DNA of 42,649 bases from Desulfuromonadaceae bacterium (GTDB taxonomy: Bacteria; Desulfobacterota; Desulfuromonadia; Desulfuromonadales; UBA2294). Within the stretch, counting starts at the first letter, position 1. The number at the start of each line of letters is the position of its first letter. Below the pieces are notes generated by a model. It was not told the origin of the DNA and ran no database searches. It saw only the letters and a program-made list of their open reading frames with translations. The stretch spans positions 1-42,649 of the forward strand of contig JAGXHN010000031.1 in assembly GCA_024636225.1 (NCBI GenBank), in the 5' to 3' direction. The translations under genes and the position numbers were made by a program. Below are positions 8,883 through 16,487 of the stretch, in pieces.

Positions 8883-9842
8883 ATGTCAACATATCTTGTA
8901 ACCGGCGGCGCCGGTTTTATCGGTTCGCATCTGGTTGATGAACTTGTTCGTCTGGGACATACGGTCAAGGTTCTCGATAATCTTTCGACGGGTCGGCTCG
9001 TTAATCTTGAACATCAGCTCGCTGTTATCGAATTTATTGAAAAAGATATCCGTGATTTTGACGCCTGTCGCAGCGCCTGCGCCGGGGTCGATTATGTGCT
9101 GCACCAGGCTGCTCTCGGCAGTGTCCCGCGTTCGATTGAGGATCCGATCTCCAGCCATGATGTCAATGTAACCGGCACGGTGAACATGCTGCGCGCGGCA
9201 GCAGAATCCGGGGTTAAGCGGTTTGTCTATGCTTCGTCTTCTGCGGTTTATGGCGACCACCCCGGTCTGCCGAAAATAGAAGAAGAGATCGGCCAACAGT
9301 TGTCGCCGTACGCTGTCACCAAATATGCCGATGAGCTTTATGCCGGTGTGTTTCATAAGAATTACGGGTTGCAAACTGTCGGTTTGCGTTACTTCAACGT
9401 CTTCGGGCCGCGTCAGGATCCTGATTCTGCCTATGCGGCAGTTATTCCGCTGTTTGTCAGCGCTCTTATGGCGGGTAAATCACCCCGGATCAATGGTGAC
9501 GGTGAACAGAGCCGTGATTTTACCTATGTTGAAAATGTAGTACAGGCCAATCTGCTGGCCGCTGTCGCGCCAGAAACTGTGGCCGGAGAAGTGTTGAATG
9601 TCGCCTGTCATGACCGGATCACGGTCAACCGTCTGTTTGCGCGGATTCAGACCTTGCTCGGTTCTGGTATCGGAGCAGAACATGGGCCTGACCGAGCCGG
9701 AGATATCCGCCACAGCTTTGCCACAATCGATAAGGCGAAGCGTCTGCTCGGTTACCGTGGGGAGATTTCGTTTGAAGAAGGGCTTAAACGATCGCTTGAG
9801 TGGTATGTTGAAAATATAAACCGTGCAGTCAGAAGCGGTTAA
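8883..9842 (+). CDS. UDP-N-acetylhexosamine 4-epimerase (WbpP/TviC-like)
   Basis: Extended SDR of 319 residues with 'TGGAGFIGSH' (7-16), the Ser118-120 block 'ASSSAVYGDHP' and the Tyr143-x3-Lys147 pair in 'LSPYAVTKYADE'. The stretches 'HQAALGSVPRSIEDP' and 'SRDFTYVENVVQANLLA' are those of the WbpP/TviC/VipB group, which interconverts UDP-GlcNAc/GlcNAcA and UDP-GalNAc/GalNAcA, rather than of plain GalE. The next gene is the matching dehydrogenase, the same pairing as in Vi antigen (tviB-tviC) and Pseudomonas O6 (wbpO-wbpP). Other NDP-sugar epimerase activities cannot be excluded. 'GAATGGAGAATAT' before the ATG gives a ribosome site. Confidence 0.85.
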   Translation: MSTYLVTGGAGFIGSHLVDELVRLGHTVKVLDNLSTGRLVNLEHQLAVIEFIEKDIRDFDACRSACAGVDYVLHQAALGSVPRSIEDPISSHDVNVTGTVNMLRAAAESGVKRFVYASSSAVYGDHPGLPKIEEEIGQQLSPYAVTKYADELYAGVFHKNYGLQTVGLRYFNVFGPRQDPDSAYAAVIPLFVSALMAGKSPRINGDGEQSRDFTYVENVVQANLLAAVAPETVAGEVLNVACHDRITVNRLFARIQTLLGSGIGAEHGPDRAGDIRHSFATIDKAKRLLGYRGEISFEEGLKRSLEWYVENINRAVRSG

Positions 9843-9914
9843 ATGTTTTGTTGATTTACCGTCGGCAGTCGATTACATTGTCGGGTTGAATTCACCATAG
9901 GGAGTGATCTAAAT

Positions 9915-11231
9915 ATGGTCTCATTTGAAGATATTCGGACGAAAAAAGCGGCGATTGCATTGGTCGGTCTCGGCTATGTCGGACTTCCGCTGGCTGCCGC
10001 CTTTGGCCGGAAGACCAGGGTGATCGGTTTCGACATCAGTTCACGAAAAATTGCCGAGCTGCAGCAAGGGGTCGACGCGACGGGGGAGCTGTCGAGTGCC
10101 GATCTCGCGACAACAAAAATCGAGTTGACCGATCAGGCGGTGCGTCTCAAGGAAGCTCAATTCCTGATTGTTACTGTACCGACGCCGATTGATCGCAATC
10201 GTAAACCTGACCTTTCCCCGCTGGTCTCTGCATCGACCATGATCGGCCAGAATCTTGCGCCGGGGAGTATTGTTGTTTATGAATCGACGGTCTATCCTGG
10301 GGTGACTGAAGATGTTTGTGTTCCGATCTTAGAGGCGGAGTCCGGGCTGATCTGCGGGATCGATTTCAAGGTCGGTTACTCCCCCGAGCGTATCAATCCC
10401 GGCGACAAGGTGCATACGATCGACAAGATTATCAAGGTCGTTTCAGGGGAGGATGAAGAGACCCTGGAGACCGTCGCCAGGGTTTATGAGATGGTGGTGA
10501 CCGCAGGGGTGCACCGGGCTCCGAGTATCAAGGTTGCCGAAGCGGCCAAGGTGATTGAAAACACGCAGCGGGATCTGAATATCGCCCTGATGAATGAGCT
10601 CGCCCTGATCTTTAATAAAATGGGGATTTCGACTCAGGACGTTCTGGCTGCGGCCGGGACCAAATGGAATTTCCTTAAATTCACCCCCGGTCTGGTCGGT
10701 GGGCATTGTATCGGTGTCGATCCTTATTATCTGACCTACAAAGCCGAAGAGATCGGTTATCAGCCGCAGGTGATTCTGGCCGGACGCCGGATCAACGACC
10801 AGATGGGAAAATTCATCGCCGAAATGACCGTAAAACAGCTGATACAGGCAGATAAAGCGGTCAAGGGGGCGCGGGTTCTGATTCTCGGCCTGACTTTTAA
10901 GGAGGATGTGCCGGATATCCGCAATACCAAGGTGATCGATATCGTCCGGGAACTGCAGGAGTACGGGGTCGAAACCGTGATTCACGATCCAGTGGCAAAT
11001 GCTGAAGATGCGCTGCACGAATATGGGGTCGATCTGATTGCTCTCGAATCGGTCAAAGATGTCGATGCAGTCGTTTTTGCCGTTGCTCATAAATCTTACA
11101 AACTCTTCTCAATCGATCGTCTCCGTGCCTTTTGCGCTGCACGCAGTGGCACCGGTGTGATCGTTGACGTAAAAAATATTCTCGATAAAGAAGCCGTCGA
11201 ATCGGCTGGGCTTATATACTGGAACCTCTGA
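9915..11231 (+). CDS. UDP-N-acetylhexosamine 6-dehydrogenase (TviB/WbpO-like)
   Basis: This enzyme oxidises C6 of a UDP-HexNAc to the uronate with two NAD+. The 438-residue protein has the N-terminal Rossmann motif 'VGLGYVGLPLAAAFGR' (17-32), the substrate region 'TVPTPID' and 'YESTVYPGVTED', and the catalytic cysteine in 'GGHCIGVDPYYL' (Cys265). The C-terminal UDP-binding half starts around residue 315 ('ARVLILGLTFKEDVPDIRNT'). It resembles the TviB/WbpO branch. With the upstream epimerase it should give UDP-GalNAcA or a relative, an acidic sugar for the surface glycan. The start has GGGAGTGATCT upstream. Confidence 0.88.
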   Translation: MVSFEDIRTKKAAIALVGLGYVGLPLAAAFGRKTRVIGFDISSRKIAELQQGVDATGELSSADLATTKIELTDQAVRLKEAQFLIVTVPTPIDRNRKPDLSPLVSASTMIGQNLAPGSIVVYESTVYPGVTEDVCVPILEAESGLICGIDFKVGYSPERINPGDKVHTIDKIIKVVSGEDEETLETVARVYEMVVTAGVHRAPSIKVAEAAKVIENTQRDLNIALMNELALIFNKMGISTQDVLAAAGTKWNFLKFTPGLVGGHCIGVDPYYLTYKAEEIGYQPQVILAGRRINDQMGKFIAEMTVKQLIQADKAVKGARVLILGLTFKEDVPDIRNTKVIDIVRELQEYGVETVIHDPVANAEDALHEYGVDLIALESVKDVDAVVFAVAHKSYKLFSIDRLRAFCAARSGTGVIVDVKNILDKEAVESAGLIYWNL

Positions 11232-11234
11232 AAA

Positions 11235-12317
11235 ATGTCAGGTATTGAAATGAAGAATCTGCTCGTAACCGGTGGGTGTGGCTTTATCGGTGCAAATTTT
11301 ATTCGTCTTCTTTTACAGGAGATGACCGATGTCAAGATTGTTAATCTCGATAAATTGACCTATGCCGGTAATCCCGAAAATCTTGCGGAGTTTGAAAATG
11401 ATCCGCGCTACCATTTTATTCACGGGGATATCTGTGACGCCACAACCGTTGCAGCGATCTTTGCTGAGCACAAAATCGACTCGGTGGTTCATTTTGCCGC
11501 AGAATCCCACGTCGATCGGAGTATTTCCGGGCCGGCCGAGTTTATCTAGACCAATATTGTCGGGACATTCTCCCTGCTGGAGGCGGCGCGTGCCGCCTGG
11601 TGTGATCATCTGGCCGGTTGTCGTTTTCTGCATGTCAGTACCGATGAGGTGTATGGTTCGCTCGGGGAGACCGGGTTGTTTGAGGAGACCACCCCATACG
11701 ACCCCCGTTCACCCTATTCGGCCAGCAAAGCCTCTTCGGACCACCTGGTGAGCGCCTATTGTCATACTTATGGTCTGCCGGTTCTGATCACCAACTGCTC
11801 CAATAATTACGGTCCTTACCAGTTTCCCGAGAAGCTGATTCCGCTCATCCTTAATAATGCACTCAACGGTCGTGATCTGCCGGTCTACGGCGACGGCAAG
11901 AATGTGCGCGACTGGTTGTTTGTCGATGATCATTGCCGGGCGATTCTGCGTGTGTTGCAGGATGGAAAAATCGGTGAAACCTACAATATCGGCGGCAACA
12001 GTGAAAAACAGAATATCGAAGTTGTTCGAACTCTCTGCGATATTCTCGATGAAAAGGTCGATCCGCTCCCCTCAGGTGAGCCGCGCCGGTCGCTGATAAA
12101 ATTTGTTAAGGATCGTGCCGGTCATGACCGGCGGTATGCCATTGACGCGAGCAAGATCAGAGCAGAGCTCGGCTGGGAACCGGCGGTACGCTTTGAAGAC
12201 GGCATCCGGGCGACAATAGATTGGTATCTCACGCACACAAAATGGGTTGCCGGTGTGGTTGATGGAACCTATAAAGATTATTACAACACCATGTACAAAA
12301 ACTCTGGTGACAAGTGA
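11235..12317 (+). pseudogene. rfbB: dTDP-glucose 4,6-dehydratase, interrupted by one in-frame amber codon
   Basis: Read through, the frame gives 360 residues, the normal RmlB length. It has 'TGGCGFIGANF' at the N-terminus, catalytic 'STDEVYGS' and the Tyr-x3-Lys pair in '[13 protein letters not shown]'. Codon 105 (11547-11549) is TAG, in '[18 protein letters not shown]', where family members have a Gln or Glu-like residue; one base change from CAG or GAG explains it. Nothing else is lost and the frame does not shift. The second half has a GTG (11649), but starting there would drop the Asp-Glu catalytic pair and the cofactor domain. Possible explanations are a true nonsense mutation, a sequencing error, or suppression. 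TAG ends other genes here (gmd, yicC), so genome-wide recoding is unlikely. ATG at 11250 is an alternative start. The end overlaps rfbD by 4 bases. Confidence 0.88.
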
Positions 12318-13216
12318 CAAACAAGGTCCGAAAAATAGTCATTATTGGTGCGAACGGCATGCTCGCACGCAAGGTGATTGAAGCGGCAGATCCTGCTGCA
12401 AAGGTGATTCGTCTCGATCTTCCGGACTTCGATATCACGGACCGCGTTGCTGTTTTGCACAAAATTGAACAACTTCGCCCTGATGTGGTCATCAACTGTG
12501 CGGCCTATACCCAGGTCGATAAATGCGAAACAGAGGAGTCCCTCGCTTTCAGGGTCAACGGAGAAGGGCCAGGTTTTCTGGCTGAAGCCGCCAAAGAGTG
12601 CGACGCCGTCCTTGTGCATATCTCCACCGATTATGTTTTTGCCGGAGACTCCGGCACTCCTTACCGGGAAGACGATCCGGTCGGCCCACTCTCTGTTTAT
12701 GGGCGAAGCAAGCTCAAGGGGGAGCGGTCGATCATCGCCAGCGGCTTGCTGCGTTATTTTATTCTGCGGACAAGCTGGCTATATGGTCCGGGCGGTCCTA
12801 ATTTTGTGGAGACAGTCCTGCGCCTGGCCACCGAGCGTGAAGAATTACGGATTGTTTCCGATCAGGTCGGTTCTCCAACTTATACCGGTGATCTCGCCCG
12901 GGCCATTTTTGCCCTGCTGCAAAAAACGGACGATGGGGGAGGGTCGCTGTACGGAATCTATCACTTCAGCGGCGCCGGGTCGTGTTCCTGGTACGATTTC
13001 GCATCTGTTATTGTCACTCGTGCGCAAGCCGCCGGCATCCCCCTTAAAGTCAAAACGATTACACCGATTACAACCGCTGACTATCCGTTGCCGGCGATAC
13101 GACCAGCCTATTCCGTCTTTAATAAATCAAAATATCAGACCGCTGTCGCTGCGAACATTCCACAATGGCAAAAGAGTCTGCAAATTTATCTGGATGAACG
13201 TCAGGTTATCATTTAA
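12314..13216 (+). CDS. rfbD: dTDP-4-dehydrorhamnose reductase
   Basis: Last step of dTDP-L-rhamnose synthesis: NAD(P)H reduction of dTDP-4-keto-L-rhamnose. The 300-residue SDR has '[10 protein letters not shown]' (12-21; the usual family form is GxxGQLG), '[12 protein letters not shown]', '[11 protein letters not shown]' (Thr105, Asp106, Tyr107) and the Tyr129-x3-Lys133 pair in '[11 protein letters not shown]'. It starts at GTG 12314, overlapping the rfbB stop as GTGA. The gene is intact although rfbB upstream is interrupted. The translational coupling may be affected by the amber codon through polarity. Confidence 0.92.
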   Translation: MTNKVRKIVIIGANGMLARKVIEAADPAAKVIRLDLPDFDITDRVAVLHKIEQLRPDVVINCAAYTQVDKCETEESLAFRVNGEGPGFLAEAAKECDAVLVHISTDYVFAGDSGTPYREDDPVGPLSVYGRSKLKGERSIIASGLLRYFILRTSWLYGPGGPNFVETVLRLATEREELRIVSDQVGSPTYTGDLARAIFALLQKTDDGGGSLYGIYHFSGAGSCSWYDFASVIVTRAQAAGIPLKVKTITPITTADYPLPAIRPAYSVFNKSKYQTAVAANIPQWQKSLQIYLDERQVII

Positions 13217-13228
13217 GGAGTTGCTGTA

Positions 13229-14110
13229 ATGTCTGGAATTAAAAAAGGAATTATTCTTGCCGGTGGAGCCGGAACACGCCTCTATCCATTGACTCTGGTT
13301 GCCAGTAAGCAGCTGCAGCCGGTTTATGACAAACCGATGATCTATTACCCTCTTTCAACTCTGATGCGGGCCGGAATACAAGACATCCTGATTATCTCCA
13401 CGCCGCACGATACGCCGCGGTTTGAAGCGTTGTTGGGAGATGGGAGTCGTTTCGGAATTCGGCTCAGTTATGTTGTCCAGCCTGAACCAAAAGGGATCGC
13501 ACAGGCTTTTCTTGTCGGGGAAGAGTTTATCGCGGGGGATTCTGTCTGTCTGATTCTTGGTGATAATATTTTCTACGGAAAGATGGATCTCGACCGAATT
13601 ATGGCCGACTTTACCGTCGGTGCAACCGTTTTCGGTTACCCGGTTGTCGATCCACAGCGTTATGGGGTGGTTGAGTTTGATAAAAGCGGCAAGGCGATCG
13701 GTATTGAGGAGAAACCGAAACAGCCGAAATCGAATTTTGCCGTTCCAGGCCTTTATATGTATGACGAAAATGTCGTTGCTATCACGAAAGGGCTGACGCC
13801 GTCAAATCGGGGTGAACTCGAGATTACCGATCTGAACATGGCCTACCTCGATCGAGGCGAGTTAATGGTCGAAAAGCTTGAGCGCGGCATCGCCTGGCTC
13901 GATACCGGGACGCATATGAGCCTGCTGGAGGCGAGTCATTTTATCGGTACACTTGAAGCCCGGCAGGGGCTGAAGATCGCCTGTCTGGAAGAGGTTGCTT
14001 TTCAAAAAGGGTTTGTTGATGCTCAGCAGATGCAGTCGATCATCGATGATACGCCGAATTCGAGTTATCGGGATTACCTTCTGCAGGTTCTTAAAGATGG
14101 CGTCTCGTGA
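13229..14110 (+). CDS. rfbA: Glucose-1-phosphate thymidylyltransferase
   Basis: First step of the dTDP-rhamnose pathway: glucose-1-P plus dTTP gives dTDP-glucose. The 293-residue protein has the nucleotidyltransferase motif '[11 protein letters not shown]' near the N-terminus, followed by '[19 protein letters not shown]'. It also has 'LGDNIFYG' for metal binding, 'EEKPKQPKS' and '[13 protein letters not shown]', all typical of RmlA. AAGGAG lies 7 bases before the ATG. The stop overlaps the rfbC start by one base. Confidence 0.96.
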   Translation: MSGIKKGIILAGGAGTRLYPLTLVASKQLQPVYDKPMIYYPLSTLMRAGIQDILIISTPHDTPRFEALLGDGSRFGIRLSYVVQPEPKGIAQAFLVGEEFIAGDSVCLILGDNIFYGKMDLDRIMADFTVGATVFGYPVVDPQRYGVVEFDKSGKAIGIEEKPKQPKSNFAVPGLYMYDENVVAITKGLTPSNRGELEITDLNMAYLDRGELMVEKLERGIAWLDTGTHMSLLEASHFIGTLEARQGLKIACLEEVAFQKGFVDAQQMQSIIDDTPNSSYRDYLLQVLKDGVS

Positions 14111-14658
14111 TGCGTGTGATAGCTGCTGATATTCCGGATATTCTGGTCATAGAACCGACCGTATTTAACGATGAACGAGGGTTTTTTCTGGAGAGTTTTA
14201 ACCAGAGAGAATGGGAAGAGAAGACCGGACTGAAGACCGGATTTGTTCAGGATAACCATTCACGTTCGACCCGTGGTGTGCTGCGTGGTCTGCATTATCA
14301 GCTGCCGCCGGCAGCTCAGGCGAAACTGGTCCGTTGTGTCGCAGGTGAGATTTTTGATGTCGCCGTCGATATCCGTCAGAGCTCAAAAACCTTCGGTCAA
14401 TCTTATGGCTGTCTTTTGTCGGCTGAAAACAAAAAACAGCTCTGGATCCCTGAAGGGTTTGCGCATGGCTTTCTGGTCCTTTCAGAGAGTGCTGAAATTT
14501 TGTATAAAACAACGGCCTATTACGCACCGGAGTCTGACCGGTCGATTCTCTGGAACGATCCGGAGTTGAAAATCGATTGGCCGGCGGGAATAAGTCCCGT
14601 TCTTTCCACCAAGGATCAGGCCGGGCGTCTTTTTTGTCAGGCAGATCTCTTTAAATAA
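14110..14658 (+). CDS. rfbC: dTDP-4-dehydrorhamnose 3,5-epimerase
   Basis: This enzyme epimerises dTDP-4-keto-6-deoxyglucose at C3 and C5. The 182-residue RmlC cupin has 'DERGFFLESF', the catalytic-His region 'GVLRGLHYQ' (His62), 'VRCVAGEIFDVAVDIR', 'IPEGFAHGFLVLS' and 'YKTTAYYAPESD'. The start is ATG 14110, joined to the rfbA stop as TGATG; the GTG just upstream is ignored. This is the last gene of the polysaccharide block; a 52-base gap separates it from yicC. Confidence 0.96.
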   Translation: MRVIAADIPDILVIEPTVFNDERGFFLESFNQREWEEKTGLKTGFVQDNHSRSTRGVLRGLHYQLPPAAQAKLVRCVAGEIFDVAVDIRQSSKTFGQSYGCLLSAENKKQLWIPEGFAHGFLVLSESAEILYKTTAYYAPESDRSILWNDPELKIDWPAGISPVLSTKDQAGRLFCQADLFK

Positions 14659-14710
14659 TTCAGTCCGTACGAGAAGCGCTGGATTTCTACAACTTTAAAA
14701 AGGATATTTT

Positions 14711-15589
14711 ATGCTCAGCAGTATGACCGGATACGGTAAAGGGGAGAGTTCGAGTGATGGTCTTGCTGTCAACATTGAATTGCGATCTGTGAACCATCGC
14801 TACTCCGATATTTCGATCAAGGCCCCTCGTTTTTTGATGCCGTTCGAAAATGAGCTGCGCAAGTTGATAGGTCAGAAGCTGAAGAGGGGGAAGATCGATC
14901 TCTTTATTCAGGCTGACTTTTCCAGTGAGTCAGGGCAGAAACCGGTTCTGAATAAACCGCTGGCCGAAGCTTATATGCAGCTATTTACCGATCTGAGTCA
15001 GCATTGCAAACTGTCGTCTGATATCCCGATCAACCTTATTGCGAGTCAAAGAGATGTGATTTCTGTGCAGGAACAGTTGCCGGATGAGCAGGAAGCGATT
15101 CGGTTAATAAGGGAGGCCGTTGAGGCAGGACTCGAAAAAATCGTTGCAATGCGTCAGGCTGAAGGGGAGGCGATGCAGCAGGATATGCTGGAGCGTCTGG
15201 CGGTTCTAAAAGGGTATCTAGTGACCGTTGAGCAGAGGGCACCACTGGTTGCCCGTGAATGGCAGCAGAAATTGTCGGACCGCCTGTCACGTTTACCGGA
15301 TGATCTCTCCTTCGATCCGCAACGGGTGGCTCAGGAGATTGCCGTATTTGCAGATCGCTGCGATATCAGTGAAGAAGTGACCCGCTTCAGAAGTCATATT
15401 GATCAGTTTGAATTACTGTTTTTAGCTGATGAGCCGGTCGGGCGTAAAATGGATTTTCTATCGCAGGAACTCAACCGCGAAGCGAATACAATGGGGTCCA
15501 AAGCCAACGATGCGGAGCTGGCGCGAACGGTCGTTGAAATCAAGGCTGAGCTTGAAAAGGTTCGGGAGCAGATTCAGAACATAGAGTAG
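14711..15589 (+). CDS. yicC: YicC-family endoribonuclease
   Basis: The 292-residue product starts with the family hallmark 'MLSSMTGYGKGE' and 'ELRSVNHRYSDISIKAPRFL'. The C-terminal DUF1732 part contains 'EEVTRFRSHIDQFELLF', 'GRKMDFLSQELNREANTMGS' and 'VVEIKAELEKVREQIQNIE'. YicC proteins are now described as RNases, implicated in small-RNA turnover in E. coli. AAGGATATTTT precedes the ATG. As in many bacteria it lies directly ahead of gmk, 8 bases apart, and is probably the first gene of the yicC-gmk-rpoZ operon. Confidence 0.94.
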   Translation: MLSSMTGYGKGESSSDGLAVNIELRSVNHRYSDISIKAPRFLMPFENELRKLIGQKLKRGKIDLFIQADFSSESGQKPVLNKPLAEAYMQLFTDLSQHCKLSSDIPINLIASQRDVISVQEQLPDEQEAIRLIREAVEAGLEKIVAMRQAEGEAMQQDMLERLAVLKGYLVTVEQRAPLVAREWQQKLSDRLSRLPDDLSFDPQRVAQEIAVFADRCDISEEVTRFRSHIDQFELLFLADEPVGRKMDFLSQELNREANTMGSKANDAELARTVVEIKAELEKVREQIQNIE

Positions 15590-15597
15590 GGGATGGC

Positions 15598-16164
15598 ATG
15601 ACCCGTAAAAAAGGTAATATTTTCGTGATATCGGCACCTTCCGGGGCGGGGAAAACCACGCTCTGCAAGGAACTGATTGACTTTTTCCCGGAGCTGCGCC
15701 ATTCTGTCTCGTACACAACCCGACCGATTCGTAACGGTGAAGTCGATGGCCGTGATTATCATTTTGTCGATCAGGCAACATTTGATCAGATGATCGCCGC
15801 AGGTGCCTTTGCCGAATGGGCGATGGTTCATGGCAACAGTTATGGAACATCACTGCAGACCTTGCAGCAGGCTATCGACTCAGGTTCGGACATTCTTCTG
15901 GAAATCGATTGCCAAGGGGCGATGCAGCTCAAAAAACATCTTGCCGAGGCAATTTTTGTTTTTATCCTCCCGCCGAATCTTGAAGAGCTGCGGCGTCGAC
16001 TGGTCGGTCGCCATACGGATGCCGATGAGGTGATTGAAAAGCGGATTTATAATGCGTCCGAAGAGATAAAAGAGGCAGCATGGTACGATCATATTGTTGT
16101 GAATGATCAATTCAATCTGGCCCTTGCGCAACTAAAAGCGATTATTCAGGGCGGTTCATATTAA
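15598..16164 (+). CDS. gmk: Guanylate kinase
   Basis: This enzyme phosphorylates GMP/dGMP to GDP/dGDP with ATP. The 188-residue P-loop kinase has 'SAPSGAGKTTL' (12-22), the GMP-binding 'SVSYTTRPIRNGEVDGRDYH' and the 'LEIDCQGAMQLK' Walker-B region. Next to rpoZ and spoT it is the usual gene order, linking GTP supply to stringent-response control. The frame starts at ATG 15598, close behind the yicC stop. Confidence 0.96.
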   Translation: MTRKKGNIFVISAPSGAGKTTLCKELIDFFPELRHSVSYTTRPIRNGEVDGRDYHFVDQATFDQMIAAGAFAEWAMVHGNSYGTSLQTLQQAIDSGSDILLEIDCQGAMQLKKHLAEAIFVFILPPNLEELRRRLVGRHTDADEVIEKRIYNASEEIKEAAWYDHIVVNDQFNLALAQLKAIIQGGSY

Positions 16165-16198
16165 TAAGATGCCTTTGCGGCACAAGGAGTAGACTCAC

Positions 16199-16405
16199 AT
16201 GGCACGTGTTACCGTAGAAGATTGTCTGCATCAGATTCCGAATCGTTTTTTACTTGTGATGGTTGCGACCAAACGAGCCAAACAGCTCTACAAAGGTTCG
16301 AATCCTCTGGTTGAAAATAAATCAGGCAACAAAAAAGTTGTTTTGAGCCTGCGTGAAATAGCGGCCGGAAAAGTTGAGTACAGCTTGCCGGACAAGGCTC
16401 TCTGA
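16199..16405 (+). CDS. rpoZ: RNA polymerase omega subunit
   Basis: The 68-residue protein matches omega: '[20 protein letters not shown]', then '[12 protein letters not shown]' and '[14 protein letters not shown]'. Omega helps assemble the beta' subunit and forms part of the ppGpp site. ACAAGGAG lies 8 bases before the ATG. An intrinsic terminator follows, separating it from spoT. Confidence 0.95.
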   Translation: MARVTVEDCLHQIPNRFLLVMVATKRAKQLYKGSNPLVENKSGNKKVVLSLREIAAGKVEYSLPDKAL

Positions 16406-16430
16406 TTTATTCGGCCTGTTTGTTTCTAAC

Positions 16431-16469
16431 AGCGCCGGTAATTTTCATTGCCGGCGCTCTTTTATTTTC
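16431..16469 (+). terminator. Intrinsic terminator between rpoZ and spoT
   Basis: AGCGCCGG pairs with CCGGCGCT across a 12-base loop, followed by CTTTTATTTT. It sits 25 bases after the rpoZ stop and about 20 bases before the spoT start, so spoT expression must depend on readthrough or on a promoter within this short gap or upstream. Confidence 0.75.
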
Positions 16470-16487
16470 TGACCAGATGCGAATGTC

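Noticed and set aside
8381..8968. Two 96-codon - strand open frames with similar sequence in the repeat gap
   Set aside because: Their similarity comes from the repeated units they lie in; no ribosome sites or known domains.
11547..11549. Pyrrolysine or general TAG recoding in rfbB
   Set aside because: gmd, yicC, the RlmD-like gene and others end with TAG in the expected place, and the residue at this site in the family is ordinary; a point mutation or sequencing error is simpler.
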